A stretch of DNA of 49,870 nucleotides from Spirochaetales bacterium (lineage in GTDB: Bacteria > Spirochaetota > Spirochaetia > Treponematales > UBA12059). Below, one piece after another: positions 15,151 through 26,000 of this stretch. Numbering within the stretch: the first letter of the stretch is position 1; each line of letters begins with the position of its first letter. The position numbers were made by a program, and so were the translations under genes. The notes beneath the pieces were generated by a model, which saw only the letters and a program-made list of their open reading frames with translations, was not told where the DNA came from and did not search any database. The stretch lies in assembly GCA_016926955.1 (NCBI GenBank), contig JAFGNN010000084.1:1-49870 (forward strand). The letters run 5' to 3'.

Positions 15151-15952
15151 GAGGAAGCTCGTCCTCATCTTCGAAGCCGTCGCCGCCGCCTGCCTTCTTG
15201 CCGTCCAGGCCGTCGCGCTGGCTTCGGAGTCGAGGGCCCTTGAAGGCGGCGAACGTTCGATCCGCGCGGCGATGGAGGCGGCCCGGGACGAATTGGCCGC
15301 GCTGCCCGGTCTCCGAAGCGAGGCCGAGGCCCGGGCGTTCGTCCCCGAGGGAAGTCCCGCCGTGGTGATGGACGCGGAGGCCTGCGCCGAAACCGTACGG
15401 AGCGTCGTCGCCCGGAACGGCTTGAAGATCGCGCGCTATGCCATCGTGGAGACGGACGGCGGCGCCGCGGCGGTGGAGCTTTCGGTTTCCGGGTCGGCGT
15501 ACGGGACCGCGGCCGCCCTGTCCGAGGCGGACGCCATCGACGGATGGGCGGTCAGCTCGTACGCGGTCCGCTCCGACCGGGGCGGAACCCAACTTGAATC
15601 GACGTTCCGGCTCGGGAAGCTGGACCCCGCCAGAAGCGGTCACGAGGATCTCGCAACGGTCGTGGAACCGGAGGGGGCTGCCAGGCTTTTCGGTCTGGCC
15701 GCGCTCCGTCGCGCGCCGTCCGCGCCCGCCGCGGAACCTTCGGCCCCGGAAGCGCCGCTGCGAAGGATCGCCTATGTCGGACTCGTGGAGGGTGCCGACG
15801 GGATCGCATACTATTTCAAGGATCTGGATTCAGGTCGCGTCAGGATGCTGCGCGAAGGCGCCCCCGAAGCGGATGGTTGGCGCATCGCGGGGCATGATTC
15901 CGGCGCATTTCTCGTGGAGGTCGACGGAATGACCTACAAGGTGGAACGATGA
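15137..15952 (+). CDS. GspM/PilO-like protein with a GspC/PilP-like C-terminal domain
   Basis: The 271-residue protein has an N-terminal membrane anchor (LIFEAVAAACLLAVQAVAL), a coiled-coil segment and a ferredoxin-like region: the GspM/PilO plan. The last ~65 residues after a Pro/Ala/Glu-rich linker (APSAPAAEPSAPEAPL) differ from a standard GspM. They read RIAYVGLVEG, YYFKD, GRVRMLREG and GWRIAG, the strand pattern seen in PilP and the homology region of GspC. No separate gspC is present nearby, so the tail may supply the link to the secretin; this is inference. ATG 15137 overlaps the gspL stop by 14 bases. The stop overlaps the next start (ATGA). Confidence 0.7.
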   Translation: MTRNERKLVLIFEAVAAACLLAVQAVALASESRALEGGERSIRAAMEAARDELAALPGLRSEAEARAFVPEGSPAVVMDAEACAETVRSVVARNGLKIARYAIVETDGGAAAVELSVSGSAYGTAAALSEADAIDGWAVSSYAVRSDRGGTQLESTFRLGKLDPARSGHEDLATVVEPEGAARLFGLAALRRAPSAPAAEPSAPEAPLRRIAYVGLVEGADGIAYYFKDLDSGRVRMLREGAPEADGWRIAGHDSGAFLVEVDGMTYKVER

Positions 15953-16665
15953 GCGGCTTGTTGCGCGGATTTTCGCGGATATCCGTCCTGGCGGCTTCGG
16001 CCCTCTTCCTGGTGGCCTGCGCCTCGCAGGGCAAACCGGTCGCGGTCGATCTCGGGATGTTCGGCATGGTGTACGGGCGCGACGGATCGCCGGTCGGAGC
16101 GGCGCGGGTGGCGGTCGATGGCGCGCCGGCGACTGCGAGCGATTCCAGCGGACGATTCTTCCTTCGGGACGTGAACGACGGTTTCCATGTCCTCGAGGTG
16201 ACGAAAGATGGATACGAGACCTGGCGGGGCGATTTCGAACGCAGAGAGAGCTCGGACGTGTTGTACGTCAAGCTGGTTTCAGCCGCATGGTTGATCGACG
16301 AAGCGGAGCGCGCCGCATCGGTGCTCGATTGGGCGCGGGCACTCGACTCGGTGAACAGGGCCTTGGCGATCCGGGCGGATGATCCGGTGGCCGCCTTCAT
16401 CCTGGGAATCATCGCGCTCCGGAGCCCCGCATCGGCTGACGAAGCCCGACGAGCGGCCGATCTGCTCGAGGGCGCGGCCACCCGGGGGGAGCGCGAGCCT
16501 TCGCTGTTCCTGCTGCTGGCCGAGCTCTACAAAAGCAGGCTGGCGGATCCGGAAGCCGAGCTACGCGCGCTCAGGATGGCAGGTGAATCCCGCCGCTCTC
16601 CGGAGAACGAGCTCAGGATGAGCGAGCTCGAGTCCCTGCTCGCAGGAGCGGTTCCCGCCCCTTGA
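15949..16665 (+). CDS. Lipoprotein with carboxypeptidase-regulatory-like and TPR regions
   Basis: The 238-residue product has a signal peptide with lipobox LFLVAC (Cys24), so it should be lipid-anchored. Residues about 35-108 resemble a carboxypeptidase-regulatory/PEGA-type beta-sandwich (GMVYGRDGSPVGAARVAVDG, then VLEVTKDGYETWRGDF). The rest is helical TPR-like sequence (AARVLDWARALDSVNRALAI-type units near 120-190). It is the last gene of the T2SS operon and is coupled by a four-base overlap. A pilotin-like or secretin-assembly role is a reasonable guess from position. TPR lipoproteins such as PilF/PilW serve type IV pili, but homology to them was not demonstrated. Confidence 0.75.
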   Translation: MSGLLRGFSRISVLAASALFLVACASQGKPVAVDLGMFGMVYGRDGSPVGAARVAVDGAPATASDSSGRFFLRDVNDGFHVLEVTKDGYETWRGDFERRESSDVLYVKLVSAAWLIDEAERAASVLDWARALDSVNRALAIRADDPVAAFILGIIALRSPASADEARRAADLLEGAATRGEREPSLFLLLAELYKSRLADPEAELRALRMAGESRRSPENELRMSELESLLAGAVPAP

Positions 16666-16681
16666 CGTCGCGTTTTTTTTT
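16644..16681 (+). terminator. Possible terminator at the end of the T2SS operon
   Basis: AGGAGCGG (16644-16651) can pair with CCGCCCCT (16655-16662) across a 3-base loop, with one mismatch. Nine T residues follow at 16673-16681. The ten bases between the stem and the T-run make it non-canonical. It overlaps the end of the lipoprotein gene. Confidence 0.3.
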
Positions 16682-16688
16682 GTCGAGC

Positions 16689-16717
16689 TTGACTTGCGGA
16701 CGCCGCGGTGGTATCAA
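16689..16717 (+). promoter_or_regulatory. Sigma-70-type promoter for the chitobiase-repeat lipoprotein
   Basis: TTGACT (16689-16694; five of six consensus bases) and TATCAA (16712-16717; four of six) are separated by 17 bases. The predicted transcript starts near 16724 and reaches GGAG at 16767-16770 and ATG 16780. Confidence 0.5.
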
Positions 16718-16779
16718 GCCGCAAGCATTTTCGCACACGCGATACAGTCCCCCGGCCTTTTTTATCGGAGTAAATCGAC

Positions 16780-18339
16780 ATGCTGAAAACCAAAGCCCCC
16801 GTGACTTGGCTTGCGGTCGCGATAGTGGCGATCCTCGCCTTCACTGCCTGCGTTCCGCCCGTAGGTTCGGATGATCCGGATCTCGAAACCGTGGCAACCC
16901 CGACGATCACTCCCTCGGGCGGCACGTTCTCCTCGACCCAGGATGTGACGCTCGCCTGCGCCACGGAAGGCGCGACCATCCGTTACACGCTCGACGGAAA
17001 CGATCCTTCGACGGTCTCCACGGTTTACACCGAAGCGTTCCAGGTATCGGTCAGCTCGACGGTCAAGGCCCGGGCCTTCAAGAGCGGGATGTCGGAATCG
17101 GCGGTTTCGTCCGCCACGATCACGATCGAGACCCCGGCGGGACAGGTCGCGACTCCCTCGATCTCCCCGGCGACAGGAACGTATGGATCCGCCCGGACGG
17201 TGAGCATCACCTGCGCCACGGAAGGCGCCGAGATCCGGTACACCACGGATGGCGAAGATCCCACCGTCACTTCGACCCTCTACGCGGCGGCGTTCGAGGT
17301 CTCAGCTACCACGACCGTGAAAGCGCGCGCTTTCAAATCGGGCCTGGATGCTTCCTCGATCGTGACGAGCATCGTCACGATCGACTACCCCGATGTCGGG
17401 GCGGTCACCATCACGCTCGACGCAGCCACCCGCTTCGATTCGTGGGACGGTGAGTGGATCACCTGGTTCGAACTCGAGTGTCCGAGTGCCGGAGCGCAAA
17501 TCCGCTACACCGTGGACGGTTCGGAGCCGACTCAGGAGAGTGCCCTCTACGATCCGGAAGCGAACAATGTAGTTTGGCTCAGCGCCACCCTCAAGGCGCG
17601 CGCGTTCGTTTCCGGCATGGATCCGTCGGCGATCGCCGTAGAGGCGCTGCCCGACCTGGTCGAAAGCGTAAGCGGTACCGTCACCCTGGCCGACATGGTC
17701 GACTCGAGGACCTTGCGCGTCGTGCTGTCCGATTCGACCGACCCGACGTCCATGGGCCTGGCGGAGTACGAGCAGGACCTCATGAGCGAAGAGACGGTCG
17801 CTTTCGAGCTCCGCTTCTTCAGGCGCGCCGGAAACGCGTACCTCCACGCCTGGTGCGACATCGATGAAGACTATTCGCTCACGAGCGGAGATTTCCTCGG
17901 CTATTTCGGCGGATCCGGAACCGCCGCCCCGGCCTCGCCCAATGTATCGACCGTGGCGGGCTCGACCGGCAATGATTTCGTTACCGCTCTTTACGGCTCG
18001 GGCACCGTGAGCGGAAACATCACCATCCCTTCCGGATTTGACCTGACCGATCACATGATCGGTGTCGTTGTCGACACCGATACCATTTCCGAAAACGGAA
18101 ATGCAGGGAGCGCTGAAATTCCTTGCGTCGCGGGGCAATTCGAGTACACCTACCAGGTCGAGTGCGCCGCCGGCACCTATTATGCGTATGTATTCGTAAT
18201 CAGCTCAGTTCCGGAGCTTACGCACATGGGTTACTACGGAAGCGCCACCGCCGATCCGGCTTCCGCGGTCACCTTCACGGTGTCGGAAGGCTCGATCACT
18301 TCGGAAATAGACATTGGATGCGTACCCGCCGCTCCCTGA
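16780..18339 (+). CDS. Lipoprotein with three chitobiase C-terminal-like repeats
   Basis: The 519-residue lipoprotein has lipobox ILAFTAC (Cys24). Three consecutive units of about 80 residues follow. Each has CATEGAxIRYTxDGxDP or a close variant, then TVKARAFKSGM or TLKARAFVSGM. This is the signature of the chitobiase/beta-hexosaminidase C-terminal domain, which occurs as a non-catalytic accessory module in many secreted proteins. The region after about residue 300 contains VSGTVTLAD and VSGNITIPSGFDLTDHMIGV, resembling carboxypeptidase-regulatory folds, without a known catalytic motif. It has its own likely promoter and terminator, so it is probably a single-gene unit. It should sit on the cell surface or in the periplasm; its ligand is unknown. 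Confidence 0.85.
   Translation: MLKTKAPVTWLAVAIVAILAFTACVPPVGSDDPDLETVATPTITPSGGTFSSTQDVTLACATEGATIRYTLDGNDPSTVSTVYTEAFQVSVSSTVKARAFKSGMSESAVSSATITIETPAGQVATPSISPATGTYGSARTVSITCATEGAEIRYTTDGEDPTVTSTLYAAAFEVSATTTVKARAFKSGLDASSIVTSIVTIDYPDVGAVTITLDAATRFDSWDGEWITWFELECPSAGAQIRYTVDGSEPTQESALYDPEANNVVWLSATLKARAFVSGMDPSAIAVEALPDLVESVSGTVTLADMVDSRTLRVVLSDSTDPTSMGLAEYEQDLMSEETVAFELRFFRRAGNAYLHAWCDIDEDYSLTSGDFLGYFGGSGTAAPASPNVSTVAGSTGNDFVTALYGSGTVSGNITIPSGFDLTDHMIGVVVDTDTISENGNAGSAEIPCVAGQFEYTYQVECAAGTYYAYVFVISSVPELTHMGYYGSATADPASAVTFTVSEGSITSEIDIGCVPAAP
16891..17650 (+). repeat. Three tandem chitobiase-like coding repeats
   Basis: The units run about 16891-17145, 17146-17391 and 17400-17650. The first two are the closest pair and share CCTGCGCCACGGAAGGCG exactly at the same place in each unit. 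The third is more diverged, with a longer insertion before the RYTVDGSEPT motif. Confidence 0.75.
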
Positions 18340-18361
18340 TCGGGGTATAAAGAGAATTGCA

Positions 18362-18392
18362 GAGGACGCCGCGAGGCGTCCTCATTTTTTTT
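18362..18392 (+). terminator. Strong rho-independent terminator
   Basis: A perfect 9-bp stem, GAGGACGCC (18362-18370) and GGCGTCCTC (18375-18383), encloses a GCGA loop. An A and eight T residues follow (18385-18392). It lies 23 bases after the stop of the chitobiase-repeat lipoprotein gene. Confidence 0.92.
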
Positions 18393-18538
18393 GGGAGGTT
18401 TTTGTCTTCGCCATTTCCCTTGAACGTATGCTCGCAGGCTCGGTCTTGGATCCGGTTAAATATTCCCCGCTCTACACACCCGTTACCTTCGAGCGCGGGA
18501 ATTCGCGAAAAACATCGTCCGGTTTTTGGCATTGCGAC

Positions 18539-18567
18539 TTGAGTTCGCACCCGGTCCATGGTAGAAG
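18539..18567 (+). promoter_or_regulatory. Possible promoter for the propeller/giant-protein operon
   Basis: TTGAGT (18539-18544) and TAGAAG (18562-18567) are spaced by 17 bases, each matching four of six consensus positions. The region falls between the terminator at 18362 and GTG 18596, where a new transcript must begin. Confidence 0.3.
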
Positions 18568-18595
18568 CATCCCAAATCCCTACGTGGAGAAAAAA

Positions 18596-20065
18596 GTGAA
18601 CCGCTTCGCCCCGCGCCTCCTGCCCGTCGCAGCTTTCCTGTTCTCGATCGTGTTCATCGTCAGCGCCGATCCGATGGAATCCATTGAATCGGGGTTCGCC
18701 CAAACGATCCGGTCAGCGGCGTCCGCAGGCTCCGGAGCGGCGAAAAGGATCTTGATCCTCGACGGCGTCACCCTCCGCGTCTTCGACGGCGCCGGCGCCG
18801 AAACCTGCGCCTTCGGCGCCGCTGAGCTCGGAGGCGAACCGACGCGCGTCGTCGCGATGGAAGGCGGCAACGGGCGGAATGGTTTCGTCGCGGTCCTTGC
18901 GCTGCCGCTCGGCGGAAGCGGGCTTCGTTTGATGGAAATCGACGAGGCCGGTGAAACGACGCTCGGTCCGAGGCTTGATGACGGGGAAACGCAAGGTTCC
19001 TTCATCTCCATGGAATACTTCTCCGGCGACCCGGACGGAACCTATGTCGTCGCGGCCAGGTCCGGCGGGCTTTCGGTGGCCCTGCTCGGTTTCGGCCGCG
19101 CGTCCTCGACGCCCTCGGTCATGAATCCTTTCGAAGGCTTCCCGGGTGGCGGAGGCCAGCTCGCGGGCGTCGAGTCCTGGGGGCTGGATGACGGGCGGCT
19201 GTTCGTCGCCGCCGCCTTCTCGGAAGACGAAGGGTTCCGCACCCTTGCCGCGGAGTTCCGCGACGGGGCGCTCGTCGGCCGTTCCGAAATCGGCATGACC
19301 ACGAGGCTTCCCCGCTTCCGCACCTTCTCCGATCCGAGCGGGGTGGCGCTGGTCGTCGAGGATGGCATGTCCTACGCGGTCCATCAGGCCTCCGCGGCCT
19401 GGCGCAGAGCCGTGGAGGGGGAGGGCGAGCTCGTCGCGATCGCACCGGTCGCCAGGGTCGACGGGCCATGGTTCGCTTTCGTCAACACCGATGCCGGCTT
19501 GTGGGCGGAGCGCATGGACCTGGCGAGCGGCGTGACCGAACGCGGCCTCGTCGCCGCCGGTATCGGCGCGTCCCCGAGGCTCTTGCCGATCGTGGACGGC
19601 GGAACCCTCCGTTTCGCCGTCCTTTCGGAGCTCGACCCCGAGGACGACGTGATCGTCGCTCTCGACCCGTCGGCCTCCATCGCCCGGACGCTGGCCGTTC
19701 CCCGATTCCGTCCGGAGGGAACAATCGACGTACGAGCCTACGGTGGGCCGCGCGGCACCATATTCCTGGCCGCGAGCGAGGGTATTTCGCGCGTTCTGGT
19801 TTTCGATGACGCGACGGATGCCCTGGTGGACGCCGGATTGGGAACCGCCGAGGCAGCGTCCGACTTCCCCTACGCGTGCCTTGTCAACGGGCATACCTAT
19901 CTCGCGCTCGACGCGATGCCGACAGCCGGGGTTGCCGTTGCGTATCAGGAAGGTACGATCGACATCCTGAAAATAGTCGGAACGGATAGCGACGCCTTCG
20001 GCGCTGCAGGACGCTTGCTCGCCGTCGAGGGGAGCCGCCTTTTCACCATCAACATCCAGGAATGA
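18596..20065 (+). CDS. Secreted propeller-like protein of unknown function
   Basis: The 489-residue product starts at GTG 18596, with GGAGA at 18586-18590. This was chosen over longer upstream extensions because the signal peptide (RFAPRLLPVAAFLFSIVFIV, then SADP) begins right there. The mature protein consists of repeated beta-type units with small Gly/Asp turns (KRILILDGVTLRVFDGAG, GTYVVAARSGGLSVALLGFG, GTIFLAASEGISRVLVFDDA). The pattern suggests a seven- or eight-blade propeller. No enzyme motif was found. Only four bases separate it from the giant secreted protein gene, so the two are probably co-transcribed and may act together outside the cell. The plan resembles the smaller exported protein at 5396. 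Confidence 0.75.
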   Translation: MNRFAPRLLPVAAFLFSIVFIVSADPMESIESGFAQTIRSAASAGSGAAKRILILDGVTLRVFDGAGAETCAFGAAELGGEPTRVVAMEGGNGRNGFVAVLALPLGGSGLRLMEIDEAGETTLGPRLDDGETQGSFISMEYFSGDPDGTYVVAARSGGLSVALLGFGRASSTPSVMNPFEGFPGGGGQLAGVESWGLDDGRLFVAAAFSEDEGFRTLAAEFRDGALVGRSEIGMTTRLPRFRTFSDPSGVALVVEDGMSYAVHQASAAWRRAVEGEGELVAIAPVARVDGPWFAFVNTDAGLWAERMDLASGVTERGLVAAGIGASPRLLPIVDGGTLRFAVLSELDPEDDVIVALDPSASIARTLAVPRFRPEGTIDVRAYGGPRGTIFLAASEGISRVLVFDDATDALVDAGLGTAEAASDFPYACLVNGHTYLALDAMPTAGVAVAYQEGTIDILKIVGTDSDAFGAAGRLLAVEGSRLFTINIQE

Positions 20066-20069
20066 AGAA

Positions 20070-23000
20070 ATGAACAAAAAAGCCCGTGTCACGTTCGCGG
20101 CCGTAGCGCTTCTTGCCCTCTCAGCGGCAGCCCAGCAGTACAAGATCATCGGCGGTACCGACTACGCGGACAATGGCGAGTCGTGCAAGTACGGCGTCTA
20201 CGTGGAATCGGTCCACGGACTCGTTCCGTACACCAACGGCTACTATTTCCGCGATTCCTTCAAGGTGACCGCGTACAAGAACGAAGGCACGCCGAACGAC
20301 TGGCGGCCGGGTTGGGCGGTCACCGTGAAGATAGGCGGCACGAGCTATACGGTCGGATCGATCGCCGCCGACAACCTGGCTTGGGCAAAAACCGTGATCC
20401 CCGCATCGGGGGCAGCCTACGACGTGACAAGCGTCCGCGGTTACCTGACGCGTTACGATCCCGGGTTCCTCTACATCTTCGGTCCCCATACGCACACCAT
20501 CGCCGACAAGACGGTCAGCCTTACCCGTGACGGGACCGCTCCCGTCGTTTCCTTTACCGGGACCTCCTATAATTCGTCCGTTCCTCCCTCATCCCTCGCC
20601 TTCCGGATTTCCGATGATCGGGCCGGAATCGACAGGTCGAGGATCAAGGTCAAATTCAGGGGTTCGTACCTTCCGCCCGGCCTTTCCTCGCTCGACGGGG
20701 TCAAGCTGGATGCCGCGGGAGCCCTGACGAGGACGACCTCGGGACTGCTCGTCGTCGACCTTTCCGGCCAGGACTGGCAGAGCGGCGGAAACGAGGTGGC
20801 CGTCGAGGTGACGGACTTGCTGGGAAACGCGGCCTCCTCGGTATCGACCTTCACCATCGATCCCGCGGCCATCGCCGTCGACTTTGTCCGGACGCCTTCC
20901 GGTTGGGCGAACGTTCCCGTAACCATCGTTCCGTCACGGCCCGCAGGGTCCGTTCCGGCGATACGCGGATACTCATGGCATTCCGTCGACGCCGACGGCG
21001 TCCGCCGTCCGGCCAGCGGAAGCTACGACACGGGAACGCCCGTCAGCGTAGCCGGCAACGGAACCCAGGTGTTCTTCGAGATCGACTTCCGGCTTGTCGA
21101 GGACAATCCGGACACCCTGTATTCCCTTTTCTACTCCATCATGGTCGATACGATCGACACCTTGGCGCCCTCGATCGCGGACCACGTGCCGACGGTGGAC
21201 CACGGAGCCGGCGTGGTGTCACTCAGCGAATTGGCCATTTCGGACGCTCCCTCGACGACGAGCTCGGGTTCGTCCGGCATCGACCGCTCCGGCGTGGAAT
21301 GGTGGTGGGACGAAGGCCCCAGGACCGTCGTGCCGGCCGACTCGTTCGACACCTATGGCCGGCTTTCGATCGATATTCCCGTTCCCGCCTCGGGTTCGGG
21401 CTATCTGCGTCTTTCGGTCAAAGACTACGCGGGCAACTCGACCATCGCATCGTGGCGGGTGGAGCGCGATCTTCTCCCTCCCTGGTACTCGCTCTCGATT
21501 CCTTCCGCGTTGACCCCGTCCGCAGCCGCGGCCGGATTGACCGTTCGCCTCGAAGGAGTCGAGGAGACCGGTACGGGACTCGCCTCGCAACCGGTCAGCC
21601 TGTCCCTTGACGGCGCGGAATACGTATTTGTGCCGCTGGATGCCATCGGTGATGATTTCATAGAGTTTACGCTGTCGGGCGAGGCCGTCGCGGAAGGCCT
21701 CCATCAAGCCTTTTTCAGGCTTTACGACGTCGCCGGCAATTTCGGGCAACGATCGGCCTGGTGGATCATCGACAGCGTCGAACCTGTACTCGGTCCGATC
21801 GCCGTCTTCGCCGGAGCAGATCCGATCCCGGAGGATACGTACCTTCCTGCCGGGGCGGGACCTTTGGTCGCGCGGGTAGAGGCAAGCGATTCTTACCTCG
21901 AGGACGGGGTGGAAGTCGTCGGTCCGAGTCCATCGATAGCCTGGTCGCTGTGTAACAGGCTGGACGGAGTCGGCGCGATCCCGCTGCCCGATTCCGGCGC
22001 CGAGCTTTCGCTTGACGGGCTCGAGGACGGAACCTGGTATCTGCGCGCGGTAGCCCGCGACGCCGCGGGCACGATGAGCGGCGAGCGGATATTCAAGATG
22101 CTCGTGGACAACGAAGCGCCCGGCCCGGTCTTGGTTTCCAGCTCGACCCATCCGGTCGCCTCGACGGAAGAGGACGCGGCGCCATTCGCTGACGCCAGTT
22201 TCAAGGTCAGTCCGGGGGCGAGCGGTCCTTCTGGGATCATGGCCTTTGAGTGGACCCTGTACGACGTGGTGGGTGGAACGAGGCAGTCGGTTCGCGCCGC
22301 CGGTTCGGAAGCGCCCTCGCTGCTCGGTAGCGCCGGCATCGATTTGCTGGACCTTCCCGACAACCAGGCCGCTTCGTTCTACGAACTCGAGGTGAGCGCC
22401 AGGGGCGGTAACCGGCGGATCGGCCCCCCCGCGACCTACCGATTCCGTATCGATACCGTTCCGCCGACCGGCCTCCGGCTGGCCGCTGTTCCGCAGGCCG
22501 ACGAGAACGCCTGGTATGCCGCGCGCCTCGTCCGTCTTTCATGGAACAAGCCCGCCGACATGACCGGCGTCAAGGAATACCGCTACAAGGCGTTCGCTGA
22601 AGGTTTCGATATGCCCGCCGACGAAGCGGCCGCCCGCGCGCTCGACCTCTCCGGCTGGACCGCGACCGGCGCGCTCGAGGCTTCCGTCGACGTGGCGGCG
22701 GCGATCGCCCCCGCGCGCTCAGGAGCCGTCGACATCGCGGTGTGCGCCATCGACTGGTCGGGGAACCGGAGTTTCGCGCGACGCGGCGTGCGCTTCGACG
22801 GAGAGGCTCCGCTTCTCGCGGCGTTGCCCGATGCTTCCGCCGGCTTCGCGGTTCGGTCCGTGCCCGAAGGAGGCGACGAGAGCCGCTTCCTCGTCTGGGG
22901 CGCGCCGACTGACCCGATCCCCAGTTCGGGATTGTCGCGAGTCGAACTCGATGTCAATAACCGCGACGGAACGGCGTACTCGCGCGCCATGGTGCTTGTC

Positions 23001-26000
23001 CCCGGGGCCGATGGATCCTTCCCCGATTCCGTCAGGATCGACGGTCTGCCGACGGCGACAAACTTCCGCGCGATCCTCCGATTCCATGACGCCGCGGGAA
23101 ACCGCCTGGAACGACGCGCAAGTTTCGCCACCGAAGGCGCGGCGACGATACTTGACGAGGTCGAGGACTGGGCGGGCGAGATTGCGGGCTTCCTGGTCTC
23201 CGGGCAGATTCGGACAACGGCAGGAGCCGAGCTGTTCGAGAACTTCCGCATGGAGACGCCGGCGACCCTTGCCTTGCTGGCCCGGGATCCCTCGACGGGG
23301 AGTTTCACCGTTCCGGTTGAAACCATCCAGTTCGAGAATCCCCCCGCGCTCGAGTTCGACACCCTTTCCGCGAGCGGTCCATTCCTCGCGGAGGTCGATG
23401 GATTCGTTTTCTCGGTCGAGAGCCTCAGTCTTGACCGGTATGCCGGACTCGCCCTGATCGGCGCCGGTACCTTGCTGCCGGCAGTGGAACCCGCGACATC
23501 CATGCTCTTCCCGGGCGTGAAGCTCGGATCGCATCCCATACAGTCTGCCAACGCCATCGCGACGGCTCTGCCCGCTCCGGCGCGCCTCTTCCCGTCCGTG
23601 GTCGACCGCAACGGCATCGAGCGGACCGGCTTGCCTGTCACGGATGTCTCGTCGGCACTGATCGGCGGCGGGGCATTCGTATTCGCCGGGAGTCCCGCGA
23701 TTCTGGACGCGGGCGCGATTACAGTCGCCGGTGTCACGTTGGAGCCCGCTGACGAGGAGGGCGGTGTCGAACTCGCCGTCATCGAGGTATCGCCTGAAGG
23801 AATACTCCAAAACGCAGCCTTCGGGGCTGAGCCGCTTGCCCTGGTCGCGGGCGGAACGCGCTACCTGCTCTCACGGGCTGCTGTCGAAGGAAGATTCATC
23901 ACCGTCTCCGAATCCTTCGTCGACCTGCCCGAGGGCTACTCGCCGCGCCGTATCGGCGTCCGCAATTTCCGCGTCGACTACCTCGACGGCATAGCTTCCC
24001 GCGATGAGGGTTTCTCCGCCGATGCCTTCGCCGCGACGCTGGCAGACGGTACGGTGCTGACCGTCACGAGCCTCGGACTCGATTCTTCCGGCGCCCTCCT
24101 GGTGTCCGGATCGATCGAGGTTCCCGGAGCCGGCTCCTTCGCGATCGACGGCCTCAAGGTCGGGATTGACGGAGCCGACCTTGCCTCCGGCGCTTCGGTC
24201 GCGGCCTTCTCGACGACCGTCCACGGCTTTCCCGTACGCGCGGTCTCGGCTCGCCTCGAGCCGGAGGGCATTCTTGTCCTGGACGGATTCATCAGGATCG
24301 ACGGCTTCGAGCGCCCAATAAAGGACCTCGGCTTGCGCCTCGCGGATTACTCGGTCTATCGGGCCGGGTATGTTGACGGCTCGATTCCGCTTCCGGATCT
24401 CGGCTACGGGAAGGCTTCCACCGCCGTCTCGGTGCGAATAGCGCCCGAAGGCGTCTTCGCCGATGTCGAACTGGACAGGCCGGCCGTCTTCTTCCCGGAT
24501 GCGAGCGGAGCGCTCTCCTTCATGGCGACGCCGCTCTTCGCTGACGGAACCCGAGGGGACGGAATTCTCGCGGGACCAATTTCCCTCATGATAGGCGGTT
24601 GCGAGGGTACCGCCGCGTCGCTGCGCTTCGACGGAGCCCGCATCGCGGTAGACTCCTTCAAGACCTCTGCGCCGTCGGGCCTCGAGGACGAGGCCGGAGC
24701 GGTCGAGTACCTGACGTTCGAGGAACTCTCTCTCGGCCACGAGACGGTACTCGCGCCCGGCGCGCTCGAATCCCTAATGTTCCTCGCCGACCGCGGATGG
24801 CGCTTCGCGTTCCCCGCGCTCTCGTTGGACGGGGACGGGCTTTTCGGCGAAGCCTTCGCGCTCATGCCCCCGGCGTTCGGCGGCTACGCTCCGAGTTTCC
24901 CCGACGCGCGCTTCCCGTCGCTTGGCGTCCTGGACGCCGGCGCGGCTGCGGATGGCGCGGAGGTTCTCCTCGGCGGCTGGCCGGTCGATTTCGCGGGCGC
25001 GACCTTCGTCGACGGCCCCGGCGGGATCCTCCTGCTCCGCGACCCGGACGCGAACGTCGACCTGGCCCGAATCGGGGCCGATCCCGTGTCGCTCGGCGCC
25101 ATATCACTTTCACCGGACGGCCAGATTCCCGAAGCCGCGGGCGCCGCGCTCGATCCGGTCGCCGAGCTGGTCTCGGCCAACGGTTACCGCATCGCCGCGA
25201 ACCACGCGGCCATCGCGGACGGACGGCTCAAGTTCGGCGGCACGGTCCGGCTGCCCGACGCGCTCGGCGGGGGCGCCGTGCCCTTCGAGAAAAACGGCAT
25301 AACGCTCTATTCCGACGGTGCGGCGGACGCGATCGCCGCGAGCGCGGGCGTCGTCTACAGCTACGCGGGCTGGAACCTGATCGGAAACGGGCTCAAACTC
25401 GGCGTCTCACGAATCGTGGTCCCGTCGAGCGACGCCGTGTACCGGGGAATATCGTTCGCTCTCGGAGAGCTGCGCTTCGACAATTACGGCCAGCTTCAGC
25501 AGGGCATCGTCCAGCCCATGAACCTCGGCCTGGACATCTTCGGCGGCGCCTTCACGGTGCACGAGTTCGCGTTCGACGAGGACGGGCTCCGCGCCAAAGC
25601 CTCCGTCATGCTCCCGCCGTCGCTCGGCGGCTACTCGCTCTTCTTCGATCCCATAAGGCTTTACCAGGACGGCGGTTTCACCGTCGAGTCAAACATACCG
25701 GTCTTCGAGATACGGCTCGGCGAAGCCATCCTGCTGCTCGAGAACGTCGACCTCTCCTCCCGCGGCGTGGGCGTCGGCCGCGCCGAATTCACGCTGCCGG
25801 CCGCCCTGGGCGGCCAGTCGTTCCGCGTGCGCGGGCTCGTCATCGAGTCCGATGGCGACCTCGTGGTGGAAGACGCCTCATTTGACCCCTTCGAGGTGCT
25901 GGGCTTCCGCTTCGCCCTGAGCGCGATGTCCATCAAGGACGGCGTGGTCGATTTCGACGGCTGGGTCGAGCTGCCCGCCACCCTGCCGTACGGCATAGCC

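Noticed and set aside
18314-18595. N-terminal extension of the propeller-like protein upstream of GTG 18596
   Set aside because: The extension crosses the strong terminator at 18362 and places 94 residues before an evident signal peptide. GTG 18596 with GGAGA fits better.
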